Assembly: GCA_004026145.2 (NCBI GenBank)
Contig: CP034991.1
Coordinates: 17,917,270 to 17,981,269 of the forward strand
DNA length: 64,000 bases
DNA from: Takifugu bimaculatus
Lineage: Eukaryota > Chordata > Actinopteri > Tetraodontiformes > Tetraodontidae
Direction: 5' to 3'
The notes beneath the pieces were generated by a model. That model worked only from the letters and a program-made list of their open reading frames with translations, did no database searches and had not been told where the DNA came from. The translations under genes were made by a program, and so were the position numbers. This document shows, one piece after another, positions 12,825-24,800 of this stretch; the first letter of the stretch is position 1, and each line of letters begins with the position of its first letter.

Positions 12825-15175
12825 AAAATCAAGAGTAAAAGTGCTTTGTATTCCCAGCACTTGTCACATTGTGGCTCATTCAAATCATTATCAAGCCTTT
12901 CAGGAAATGAAATCATGCTCTGGCTATTACAAACAGCCCTTCCCGGCTGCTTTTTAGTCATCCCTGTTCTCCGCGTGTACAATGTTGGTTCTTGTGTGCC
13001 TCCTTTGACTTGTTCCCCAATCTTTCCCATGCAGGAATGGGAAATTCAATCTGGGCAGTTAAGGAGTGAGACATATCATTAGAGTAAAAAAGAAAAACAC
13101 AGCAAAGAAAGGGCTGCTTGTATTGTGTCATTTCCACAACAGAAATGTTGCTTTAACCACAGACAGCCTAAACACGGGCTGAAAGCATGGAACAGATACA
13201 TGGATCTGATTGCACGGGCCACCGAGCCAAGAACATGATCATTTGTATAAATGCTGTTTTGTTTTGTCGCCTCATAACAGCAAAAGTTAACAATAGTTAA
13301 GCAGTGGCCACATGTTTCCATGCTTATTTTCTTCTGCTTCTTCTCTCTCTCTCTTTTTTTTTAGCTTTTCAGCCTGCAGCCTGTGTGGTTCTTGGAGGAA
13401 TGGAATGATACAACTCTCCAGATATTCACGGGGACACATTCATCTTGTTTTTGGAGCTTAGCTGGAGCTTTCAGAAATATTCCAGATGCTTGTTCGTACT
13501 GCGCTTTATCCTTTAAAAGAACACCTTCAACAGCAACAAAAAGAACTAACTTTATTGTTTGCATGCGTGCAAGCCGCTATAACATTGTGCTGACGTGCAC
13601 GCCATCGCTTTTATACACGGAAACCTGGCCAATATAATTTGGACTTTCTTTTTTTGACAAGAAGTTGCAGAAAAGCTTCTTCATGTCAAATTGAAAACTG
13701 ATTTTTATCCAAGCAAATGTCAACTAAACACATTACAACGTGCAGCTGGGTGATGCCGACGTGCGACGACTGTCGTGTAACAACGGCGCTCCGCTCCAAG
13801 CAACTAACAGAAGAGCACAAGTCAAGACTAAAAGGCCGTGAAAAGATTTCAAAGCCACCAGAAATCCCACCGAGACGCCTACGACCACTGTGGAGACGTT
13901 AGCTTCATCGGCCCTGGCAACAGGTAGGAGAGCAGGAGCCGATGGTGAAATATGGTCACATGATCTCAGGCCAGCGGAGAATTTGGGGCTGGTCTTGAAA
14001 TGTTGGCTTCACTTCAGGAGGAACCTGACAGAGTTGAAGCTGTTTGAGAGTGAGAGGAAATAACGGTTTTAAGTTCACGAGAGCACAAAACACACAGTCA
14101 TTAAATGTCCCCCATGAGAAAAACACCGATTCTATACTGACAAGTGTGAAGATATCAGTATTTGGTGTGTGTGGGGGGGGGGGGGGGCTGAGCGCTCTGC
14201 TCTTTTCCTGGAGATTGGCATCCAACTTCTACATGTTACGTGTGTCTGGACGATAGATTCTGATTTTTTGGATTTGCTGCAATGTGAACGTGTGTGTAGC
14301 TCCTGTCATGGCAGCATTTTATATTATGTGTGTGTTTTACTTTTTCGTATAAATAAAGATTTCCATTATTATTTTTTCTTTTTTATTGATTTTTCTACCA
14401 GAACTTCTACTTCTCGGGGTGTAATTTGCAACTTTCATCGCACTTGCAGTAAGAAATTCTATCAAAAATTGAAAGTATTCCAGATCAAATGACCTTTTCT
14501 CCCTGCTCCTGCTGCCCAGCAGCATCATTTCAGTATCGTTTGACTTGTTATCCAATATTGTTATTCAGTGTCGGCTGACTTGTGTGTCGTAAGTGGAGAA
14601 GGTAATAAAGGTAAGAGGAGAGGCAGCACGGCCGTCCTCATCCTGTAACCTGAACAAAATGCTCACAGTTGAGTTGCACGCAGCGGGTCCTGCTGCAGGC
14701 CTTGACCCCCCCCCCCTGCACGTCCTGCTCCGTCAGATCAGCTTAGGAGTTGTGCTGGAGCGGAGACGTGACAGCTGGAAATGGTTTGAGGCTCTCTGAG
14801 TGGTTTGTTTTCAGACAAAGCTGCAGGGAATGGAACGGAGTCGCACGTGCAGGTTCGACTGTGGCCGTGGCCCCGGTGTGCTTCGTGCTGCCGATACTGT
14901 AACTGCAGGGGAAGGGGGGGGCGTAATTGTTCTCTCTTCACAGCGTCAGGCTGATCGGAGCCACTCGGGTATCCCAGTTATGTCTCACTATCTGAGTTTT
15001 AATTTGACTCCTTGGTGCTTTGAGCACTTTGACCTATCGGGGATTCATTTCCTGGCCTGTTGTGTTTCTCTCTGAAAGTGCTTCTGGCATGATTTGGATT
15101 CGCACTTCCCAGCCCTTCTCAGATGGTGAGGTGCTTCTCTTTCTTCATGACCAAATAAATCTGACTCGTGCCAAA

Positions 15176-15195
15176 GGGGGGGGGGGGGGGGGGGG
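15176..15195. repeat. Poly-G run, 20 nt
   Basis: Uninterrupted G homopolymer in non-coding DNA. Confidence 0.95.
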
Positions 15196-15756
15196 ATTGA
15201 AATTGATTTCAAATTCCCCTGTTTGCTGTCTCCGGGGGCCCAGCTGCACTGCATTCTGTTTTCCATCCGCATGGTGCAGCTGCAAAGTTGAGAATTACAA
15301 GTGGAGGGGTGGGCCAACACCAGACAGAACTGATTCACTTTCACTGGCACGTAGCATGCTGTTGTGTTAGCGATAACAGTGTGTAGTGTGGAAGAGCAAG
15401 TCTGGATGAGCTTCTCTTAAACCTGGCTTTTAGGTTTCATGATGATTCTTTTACTCTAAAAGATTTTGCAAGTGTGACATCAACGCAGATAAGATCACCC
15501 AACAGCACACATCACTTATTTTATGACCTACGTGGTACCTAGACACAAGCGAGTGTTGATGCTCCTGGAGACGGTCCAACCAGGACCGTTGTGCAGCTGG
15601 TAAGACATGTCTGGGAACTAAATCATCTTGACATTGTTTGGTGATTCTTAATAGAAATGTCTGAATGTCAATGAGCACAAATGCCCAGCAGGTTTGCAAA
15701 AACTTGTTCTCTTGCCTGAAAGCATCCAAACGCCTGAGCAAAATCCACAGTCGGAG

Positions 15757-16080
15757 GTGTGTGTGTGTGTGTGTGTGTGTTCTTGTACTTGTACTACATT
15801 ATGAGACATGGTTTTAAGGTTGTGTTGGGTTAGGGATTAGTTGGGACGGTTAGGGTTGGGAACTGGGAAATTCATTGTCCCTATGAAAGTCCTCACAAAG
15901 ATAGAAGTACAGGATGTCTGTCCGTGTGTGTTTGTGTGTCTGCAGTCTTTTACATTACATACACAAGGAGGACCAAAATACAAGTTTCACCTCCATTGTG
16001 AGGGACTTGGTCTTTGGGTTAAGGTGAGAAACCTTAACCTTAATGTCTATAAAGTCAATAAACAGACAGATATCCAATGC
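15757..16080. repeat. Probable dispersed repeat associated with (GT)n
   Basis: It begins with a (GT)n run (15757-15780) and continues with text I recognise as a common teleost repeat: GGTTAGGG-like words, then GTCCTCACAAAGATAGAAGTAC at 15890-15911. A second part (about 15950-16050) holds GAGGACCAAAATACAAG and AAGGTGAGAAACCTTAACC, which looks like a relative of the first part in the opposite orientation. It has no coding capacity; the exact ends are uncertain. Confidence 0.45.
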
Positions 16081-18421
16081 TGTGCGCACGCGTGTCGCAT
16101 GTCTGTGTACATGTATGCATATATACATGCACTGCTACCGAATAGGCCAGAGAAAAGCAGCACTTGTCATATGGAGCAACATGTGAGCACGCGACAGTCA
16201 AATCGGAGGCGTCTGCCAGCAGCGGGTTGAGCCGTCGGACGCCCCGGAGGAGATTCTGTCCCCGCGCTCACACATAAAACTGATGGCTTCCATACGTTGA
16301 GTTTCTGGGTGTAACTAGCTAAAAACAGACAACACTAATAATAAGTGCTCCATGTGAAAAGCAAAAGTCCTGATGGACTGGGAATAATGTTACCATCTCC
16401 TGTGAATACATGCTGGTAAAAGCCAGAAAAGAGGCTAAAAATATGCAGAAGACTTGTGGTGCAGTTTCCCAAGGCCAGAGAAAGGAAATAGACTGTCAGT
16501 TTCTCCCTGACCCCTTTACTACCCCCCTGTAGCCTCCTAACAACCCCCACAAGGGATCCTGTCTCTATGTGTAAAACAGACAGCCCAAAAGCATCCTGGA
16601 AATTCTAGAGCCATGAAAACAAGGGGACGCGAGGAAGTCCAGTAAGCCGGGTATGTGAAGGGCTCAACGATCCGGAGGCCACACGGAGCAGGCGCCAGGC
16701 CCGAGGAGCCAAAAGAGCAGCAAAGTCATTGTGGCTTTGCCCGAGTGATGCGGACGCCTCTCGTCTGGAGTGTCTCCTCCAGACGCTGTTGTGGACATCC
16801 AGGGCAGGTGCAGCTGCTCTCCACAAGTAGACAGCAAAAAAGCAGCAAAATCGCCATCAGGCTTGGATGTTACAGCTCAAACTTACATAGACAAAAGCCT
16901 TTTCCTTTCAAATTCGGGCAACATTTGGCCAGGCCCTGCTGCGTCAACACTGGGGGCTACACAGAGGAAAACAATGGCTGGATTCTTCTGGCCTGAAGAT
17001 GGCTATGGGAAATGGCAGGGATGCCTGGCCTGATAAGTGACGGAGAGGCTCGAGTTACTCCCAGCTGTCTGCAGCCATGCATGCCTCTGCTGAATGTATG
17101 GCTCACACATAATGCAAACCATTTCCTTTGCAAAATGCTCATAAAGAAGAAAAAAAAAACCCAAAAACCTGCTGGACATATTAAATGAAGTCAGCAGCCC
17201 CTCACTCTGTTTAGGTTTACAGGAAAGAATTCCTGGCCCTCTGAGGAGTGGCGCCGTGCACCCTCAGCTGAGAAAACACAGACAGTTGAGGACTGTGACC
17301 CTGTGAGGAATGATGTTAACTAGATCAATAAAAATGTAGCATGCGGACAGACTCTGACTCAGGTTTTTCTGGACAATCCCAGCAGTCACAGAGCTGTGAA
17401 TGCTCCTCTGTCAGAGACATGAAAACCTGTTTTCTCCTTATGAAAAATAAATCTAGAGCGCTTCCACGGGCAAATGCTTGATCCAAGTTGCCACCAAGAA
17501 GGGACACCAACTCTTAGCATCTCCTCAGCACCACTGAGGGGCCTCTTCCTGCCCACTTGGAGAATATAAGTGTGGTGAAGCTGCTGCAGCCTCCAAAGGA
17601 GAGTGCTGTTGTCAGGCTCTTTCAAAGCAACCTCCGTGGGACAAGGAATATATGAACATGTATTTCAGGAAAGAGCCTCCAGTGAGCCCTTGGCAACATG
17701 TGTAGATCCACACTGGAGCATGTTTGATGTCTCGTGGCACCTTTCAACAGCAGCAGTTTTAAACATCATTTTATAAAACAACAGTCATTTCCTCTATCTG
17801 AGTCCGCTAACGCCACCAAAGTAACGTTCTTTCCTGGCGTTTTTCTGCAAACAAACAGCCTCTGGTCCCAAAAACCCAACTGCATTTGAAAGAAGGTGCA
17901 AACTACAAATGTGAGAAAAGATCAGCATAGGGGGAAAACGTTTTAGCCTTTTCTTGGCTCAGGTTCGTGTTTCAGTTACACCCCTACGGCAGTAAAAACT
18001 GTCATCTAATCATATCCTCACAGTCTTAAATGCCATATACGCCCACAATAGCCTGGAAAGGGGACCTTTCTGTGGATTAAAACGGATATGAGGTTATTTT
18101 TGTGAGATTCACAATTGTGTGAGGCACTCCCATCCAGACTTAGCTTATGACTGAAGAGGTGAGGTAATATGGCACCGCGGTGATGAAGACTTGTGCAAGT
18201 TTGTCTGCAGTGGAAGAAAATTCTTCAGGGGGATGTTGTTGCCTTTGCATGGGTCAGAGTGTTGGTACACAGTTTGGGTTGATGGTTAGCGTCAGGTGAT
18301 CCACATATACGGCATTATCACATGAGCTAAGGCTGCGCCAATTCATATATGTATAAACTTGTAAAACCTGCAAGTTTTGACATTATTACACTTCTGCCCG
18401 TGCACACCCTCACACAACTGA

Positions 18422-18422
<1 letters not shown>

Positions 18423-18460
<38 letters not shown>

Positions 18461-18472
18461 AGGGGGGGGGCC
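18423..18472. repeat. (TG)n microsatellite with G run
   Basis: About 18 TG units followed by a short GGAGGGGGGGGG tract. Confidence 0.95.
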
Positions 18473-18511
18473 ATTACACCATATTACCATATTTTAATAA
18501 ATTAAAACAGA

Positions 18512-18593
18512 ATTTGCTAACCAATTAGCATGCTAGGCAAAAATGCAAATCAGCATTTGCTAACCAATTAGCATGCTAGGCAAAAATGCAAAT
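18512..18593. repeat. Tandem 39-bp duplication carrying octamer motifs
   Basis: Units 18512-18550 and 18555-18593 are identical over 39 bp and are separated by CAGC. Each ends in the POU-factor octamer ATGCAAAT. GCAAAT-CAGC-ATTTGC forms an inverted repeat across the junction. A second small duplication (CAAACATCACTATT, two copies near 18617 and 18641) follows. Confidence 0.85.
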
Positions 18594-20699
18594 ATTAACA
18601 TTCAGCTGGATCCTGTCAAACATCACTATTTGTTCATCATCAAACATCACTATTCAGCTGCTTTGTGCCCCACAAAGAGTGCCTAAAAGCTGAAATACAC
18701 TGGTTATTAAAATATGCTTTTTTACAAATGATTTATGACTAATACTAATCAGGAGCCAGTGAAACTGCAAATACTTCTGACTTTTAGTGAGCAGGAAATC
18801 AGGAAGTGCCTCTGGGCCGTAAGATGGAAGGTTAAAAACAAGTTCAAACTAACCGAACTTGTGTTTGAAAATGTCTGACGTGGGAATCAAACAGCTCGGG
18901 CAGCCACTGGAGCGTGGGATACACCTGTTGCCACACTGCACAGGTGTCAGGTTTGGATTGGGCCTCCTGTAGAAGAGCCCCTGTCCAGCCCCGTCCAGTA
19001 AGGCTCATATGCTGCAATACTGCATCCTGCCACTAGAAGGCTGTCAAGATGCAGGAAGTGTCTTTGTGAGAGGCCTGTGGGACAGGCCAGAGCTGTAGGA
19101 AGGCTCTATTATCACTATTAAATCCTATAAATTATTCATGTATGGATTTTTATATTCAACCACCAAAATGCCAAATGAAGGTGGGATGGCTGCGTTAATA
19201 AAAGAGCATCCATTTAGGTTTTCCTAAAACTAGACTGCAAAGATGTGACACACCTCTGTAGATCACAGGGAAGAGAGGGGCTGATGCTTAACCCCCCCCC
19301 ATCCCAAAGTGGTGGACCCCAAATTGTGATGCAGGGATGGGAATTACTGCTGAATTAAGCGCGGCTTTGATTGGGAGCTGCTTGACTGCTGGTTGGCAAA
19401 ACATGAAAGGACGACCTTGAATCCCCCAAAGCTGGTATAGACAGGCGCCTTCTCTCTCCTAACCTCTCGTGCACACGCAGAAATACAGCCTGGCGTGCAC
19501 ATACAGGACCGGGAGAGAAGCGTGCGCACGGTCACGTACGGAAAGGCCGAGGTGGAAGGGAGCAACTTCAAAGTGAGGCAGACGCAGGGACAGAACCCCC
19601 TGAATAAATTTACCGGTCACCAGTTGATCTGCCTCCAGGCTAAGATTGCGGCTGTGCGCATCTCTCATGACCCCTCATCAGCTCCCAGTTAAAACCGATC
19701 CGGCTCCAGCCAGGCGGGAAGGAGGCACAGGTGAGTGTGGAGGAGGGGAAACACGTATGAGGAACTGGCTGTACGGTTGCTCTTGGAGAAAATACAGCTT
19801 CTTTGCCGGGTAACAGTCTCCTCGAGGCCCAAACTCTGGTTCTGGAAACGTCTTTCTCCCTTTAAAGGCTTTACGTTACATCACAGCCCTGGAGATTAAT
19901 GAGGGAGGCCTGTTTAGTGACTCCTCCTGCACGCCATTATTCCATTCTTTGCTTTTTTTCCCCACTGTTGACTTGTTTTAATATTTGATTTCTTTATTAA
20001 TCATTCATGAGGCGAGGGTACGTGTGCGGCGAGTGTGTTTAATTACACCTGCAGGGACATGTGCGGATCATTACATCCCCGACAAGCTTGCGAGAAACGT
20101 CTCCCTTTCCCGTATTTTTGGAGGAAAGAAAACTCAACGTTGGGCGACGGTGACTGCGGGTGACGAGAAGCATCATTTGTCTGCATAGTGTGGGCAACAA
20201 AAACATCGAGGTGTACCCTGAGGGCAAATATCCACCTCTGTGTGTGCAAGCAAGTGCAAACGTGTGCTTCTGTGTACAAGACCGGGCCGCTGTCTCACTA
20301 TAACTATGCTTAGTGTGGCTCCTGCAACTGTATACACACACCGACACTCATGCACGCACAATCACCCCAGAGTGGGGAGCTAATGAGGTCCGTGGAGACG
20401 CCGCTGGATTGTCAGTCAACCCTCAGCCCGCTGACATGCAGCTGACAACATCAGTGAGTCTTTTTGCTCCAGCTGTGGAAGCCTGTCCAGTTGCATCGGA
20501 TGCAAAGGGCGTCCGCCACGATGGATGGGTGCTTCAAAAAAAAAAGTTTGCGAGGAGACGCTAAAGCCACCGAGAGGTTGTTAGGATTTATGGGGAGGAA
20601 CACACACAAGCTGGGACTACTTCTTGTTCTTCTACGGCTTCAAGTGAAACCAGGCCTCCGATCCTGTTCCTCAAATCAGCGTGGGGGGAGGTCTATCAG

Positions 20700-20724
20700 T
20701 GTGTGTGTGCGTGTGTGTGTATGT

Positions 20725-20754
<30 letters not shown>
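20700..20754. repeat. (TG)n plus 30-nt poly-G
   Basis: A TG-rich tract runs into 30 consecutive G residues (20725-20754), unusually long for a homopolymer. Length calls here are likely to be unreliable. Confidence 0.9.
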
Positions 20755-20755
<1 letters not shown>

Positions 20756-21180
20756 CAGTGCGTCTGTACAGCGGCCGAACCCCAGGTGTTATTGTCTTCA
20801 CCAGTGCATTGTCCCGGGATTCACACAGACGCGCCATTCACGTGGCACGGCGTAATGACGACTTTGTTATTGCAGCCTCTGTCATTTGCGCGCGCGCACG
20901 AACGCGGTGTGTTGCCTGTGCTCACCTCTGCAACGCAGGTATCAGACCACGTGAGCACGCTCAGATTTGCACAAAAATTCTGCTCATATCATTTAAAAAA
21001 CCTCGCCCATGTCCACTCAATAATAATCATAATATTAATTCTAATGAGAGCCGTGAGTGGTTGTTGCACAGCCATGTCTTTGACCCCCCTCCCAGCCTCT
21101 GCGGGGACTCTCTTGGTGCCCTGAGGTTGAAGAATAGCTGATCTGCTGAATGAAGTGTCGGTTTTCAGCGCAAACTCCTC

Positions 21181-21875
21181 CCCTGCGAGCGGGTTGCGCT
21201 TTTTCTTCCACTTGAACGACCAAGTAATTTTCAGGGCGCATTCTCCGGCAGCGATGTGGAGGGAAAGGGCGAGCTCGACCAGCTGAATTCCCTCTCTTTT
21301 TTTGACGCATTTTAGGTGGTTTCTACAAGAGTTTCTAGAGTTTGTGTGTCTCGGTAACGCGGCCAAGCGTCGGTCCTGTGGGAGGAAAGCGAGGGAGAAG
21401 TAAAGAAAAGTGCAGCCAACGCGTGTTTTTCTTCCTCCCTTTTCTGACCCGAGCGCCAGTTTCCCCAGATATGGATACCAGGAGATGAAAACGGACGTGT
21501 TTGTCGCTCTTCTCTGTCGCCTGTGCCGCTGGTAGTTTATGTGGTCGCTCCTCGGCTGCACCACGGGCACGAACGCGCGCACGCAGGAGGCTCGAAGTTG
21601 TCCGCAGGCTGCGAGGGAGGCCAAAGTTTGCCAAGTTGTTGCGCATCCGGGCGCCGACGCCAAATCTCCACCGGTGCTTCGGTTCAAAGTGTGGATTATT
21701 GCCGCAAGTCATGGACCGCGGGATCAAGTTCTGGGGATGAGATCGGAGTTTTAAAACATGAACACTTCATTGTAGTTGACAACTACGGCGACACGTTAGC
21801 AGCAAGATCGTTTAAGAAAGAAAGCAAAGGTGTTCTGGACAGTCGTTTTTCCTGTAATTGAGCTTTTCAGCGAAA
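21181..21875 (+). promoter_or_regulatory. Promoter / 5' UTR region of tcf7l1
   Basis: CpG-rich sequence directly before the tcf7l1 start codon, with several short upstream ATGs and no clear TATA box. It fits a CpG-island promoter and long 5' leader. The transcription start cannot be set from sequence. Confidence 0.45.
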
Positions 21876-24800
21876 ATGCCACAACTAAACGGGGGCGGTG
21901 GGGATGATCTGGGGGCCAACGACGAGATGATATCCTTTAAGGACGAAGGGGAGCAGGAGGAAAAGATATCCGAGAATGTCTCGGCGGAAAGGGACTTGGA
22001 CGATGTTAAATCTTCCCTGGTGAACGAGTCCGAAAGCTCGTCCGACTCCGAGGTAAGAGAGCCGCGCGTCCGCGCAACTTCTGGCTCCGAGGGGGCGAAA
22101 CGCTTTTATTCTGCTAAAACTTCCAACCTTTCTTCTTCCTCTGTCAGCAAGCAGAGAGGCGCCCCCAAACCAGAGCCGACTCAGAAAGTTATGACAAAGC
22201 CAGGGACTACTTTAGTGAAGGTAAAAGCTAAAGAAAAGAACGCGCCGCGCGCTGTGCACGCTTGATTTGCGCATGTGGAGTCATTAACCCTGACTGGTCT
22301 TCATCCCTGCAGCGCTGAGGAGGCAGCAAGATGGTGGCTTTTTCAAGAGTCCTCACTACCCCGGCTACCCGTTTCTAATGATCCCAGACCTCACCAATCC
22401 ATACCTACCCAACGGATCCCTGTCCCCGAGTGCACGAACAGTAAGTGTGCGTCGCGCGTGTCTCCCAAACCCCCTCCCGCCACCACCCCTCTTTTTGGTT
22501 GGACTAAAGTAAAAAAAACAACAACACACCAACAATTAATAACTTTGCTCGTGCATCAAACTTCATTGTGCACTAGACCGCCATATTCCCTCCGTGTGGC
22601 CTCTCAACAAGTAGTAACTTCTTCTTTGTTCTTTTAATGGGGGTGGGGTGGGGGTGGGGGGCTTGAGCTATACAGTCATACGTGTTTTGAAGGTGAAATC
22701 TTTGCCTATTTGATGGATTTATGACAACGCTTTGCTCTCGCCCGGGCTCCTGATTCTACTGCGACCTTACGAGGGCTTCAACGCCGCTTATATATCTTGT
22801 GTGCTTTCATTATTAATTTCCTGTAAGCACTTCTCCTTGGCAGCAAAGAGCAACGCACCAAGTTTCAGATGATTTCAAGTCAGCCTCCTCCCCCAAGTCT
22901 GCTCTCCTTTGTGTTTTACTGGACGGGTTTCGCCGAACGCGACTCCCTCGCAGCAGTGGCGGCGGCGGCAGCAGCATTTGCTCCCGCCGCGACCTTTTTG
23001 CAGCCATTTCTGCTCAAAAGCGTACAAAGAGTCAGAGGTGTTCCTGGGGGTCGGGAGCAGACGTAGGGCAGAAGCTCGGGGGGCATTTCCTCCGCCAGGG
23101 CCGCGGCAGCTGTTGTCCAGACCCTTTTCGAGCCGAGATAACGTTGACAGTCTGAAGTGAGCGCCGTTGACGGGTGTTTGCCGTGATTGCTTTACTTTCC
23201 CGGCGCGGGGAAGCTTGAGCAGGCGCCCGCTGTCATCCGGAACAGTGCCGCGATCCCGTCCCAACCGCGCCGGTCGGGGCAGGAGAGCGCGCCTGCCCCG
23301 GGTTTCCATTCTTTATCTTAACAAACCCACCAGCTAATTGACAAAGAAAGAACTTTGTTGTCCTTTGGGAGCTGAAATACAACCGATATTTTATTGGAAC
23401 GCGACGCAAAGTTGGTTTTTCAGTCCCCGAGGACTCGCCAATGGTGCTGGGACGGTCCAAACTTCCTTGAAATAATCCCTCGTTGCTCCTCTCTCGGCCA
23501 TCCCCCAATCTACCCCCCCCCCCCCCCCCAGGAAAGAGGAATAAAAAACAAGTACTTTCGTTAAGTCCTGGCAGGCATGTGACTGAAAAGACACCCCCTC
23601 CCTTTTTTTTGTGTCTCCTTCTCACCGTTCCAGACCCCCACCCCCCCACCCCTCCCACCTTCCATTCAATTAGAAAGGCGTTAGTTGACCATTGTTATTC
23701 TGAGCAGTCTTGATGGCTTCATTGGAGGTCTCCTTTGGGGCTCATTAACTAAATGGCGACTCTGCCCACACTTGGTGATATTATCAGTATTTATACCGTC
23801 TTATCTTTAAAACCCCAGCAGTTTTTGAACATATTAGCAGGCACCGACATGCTCAGACAATAATTTCTGCTGTTCTTTCCTGTTTTGGTTCACTTGTTGT
23901 TGTTCGGACTCGTGTGGTTTTGACTGGCAAAACTGTGCAAAAAGAAGGAGGATCGTGGAAAAAAACCCGGCTGTTTTTGCGACTTCGGGCAGACGTAGCG
24001 ACGGATTTAAGATGCAGAGGTATAATCCTCCATGTTGTGGTGGTGGCGGCGGGGGGAGGGAATGAGGTCAATGGGACAGAGTGAGCTGACACTGTCAATC
24101 ATCAGCGTGGCAGAAAACATGCAGCCAGACAATAGCTGGCATACTTAACAGACGTCTGAAGGTCTCCGTGTTGCTCGGGGTGAGTGAACACTGTGCGTTT
24201 GATTGATGAGGGTTTTGACACGCTGCTTTTAGGCCCACGTTACTCTGCTTAATTTGTTTACACCTGTGGATTACGGATTAATGGCGTCTGCCCGGTGATA
24301 TTCCTCCACCAGTCTTGGTCTGCCCGACAACAGCTATAGTGTGGAACGTTTGGGGCGGAATAGGACGACCGGCTTGTTATTATTTGCCCACGGGGCGGCC
24401 TCGTGGGTGTTGCCACCTCTGGCGTTCGGCTCCCGACCAACCCCGGCGTCAGCTAGCATAGTTTGGGCCTTGGATGGCATGATTTGGAATGCGGTTCTTC
24501 CGCACAAGGCACTGTTGTTCTCCCAAGCCGAAGGTGTGATTAATCACAGGCATGCATTTCTATTCAGAGCGCTGACGGTCTGCTGGGTAAATGTAAATGT
24601 TTTTGTAATTACAGACAAGAAAGTTAGGTCACGTGGCTTCCCGTTAGCATTTCCTGCACACTTTAGTCCACAGATTTCTCTTAAATAGCAATAGAATATG
24701 AGCAACAGATGCCAGGTGTTACTCAAGAGCGCACAGATTTCACAGCGCAACGCTGCAAACAGATGGATTAGAGGCCTGGACTGTTAAAATTTGGATGTGG

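Larger units (their letters stand above)
8881..21180. other. Long non-coding interval upstream of tcf7l1
   Basis: About 12.3 kb without a gene I can support. Open frames here are short, overlap on both strands and lack recognisable motifs or a consistent exon chain. It contains microsatellites, two poly-G runs, a fish-type dispersed repeat and a tandem 39-bp duplication, listed separately. There is also a small three-fold repeat of CAACTACAGC near 9460-9490. Its size beside a developmental transcription factor would suit distal regulatory elements, but none can be proven here. Confidence 0.6.

Noticed and set aside
15841..16230. Plus-strand frame of 129 codons
   Set aside because: Lies mostly inside a dispersed repeat and GT-rich DNA.
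19344..19692. Possible exon in overlapping frames on both strands
   Set aside because: Short frames with no motif, no consistent splice sites and no neighbouring exons.
20464..21141. Long plus-strand open frame (225 codons)
   Set aside because: It runs through the TG tract and 30-nt poly-G, has low complexity and no family motif.
20989..21687. Long minus-strand open frame (232 codons)
   Set aside because: It lies antisense to the GC-rich tcf7l1 upstream region, where stop codons are rare by chance; no recognisable domain.
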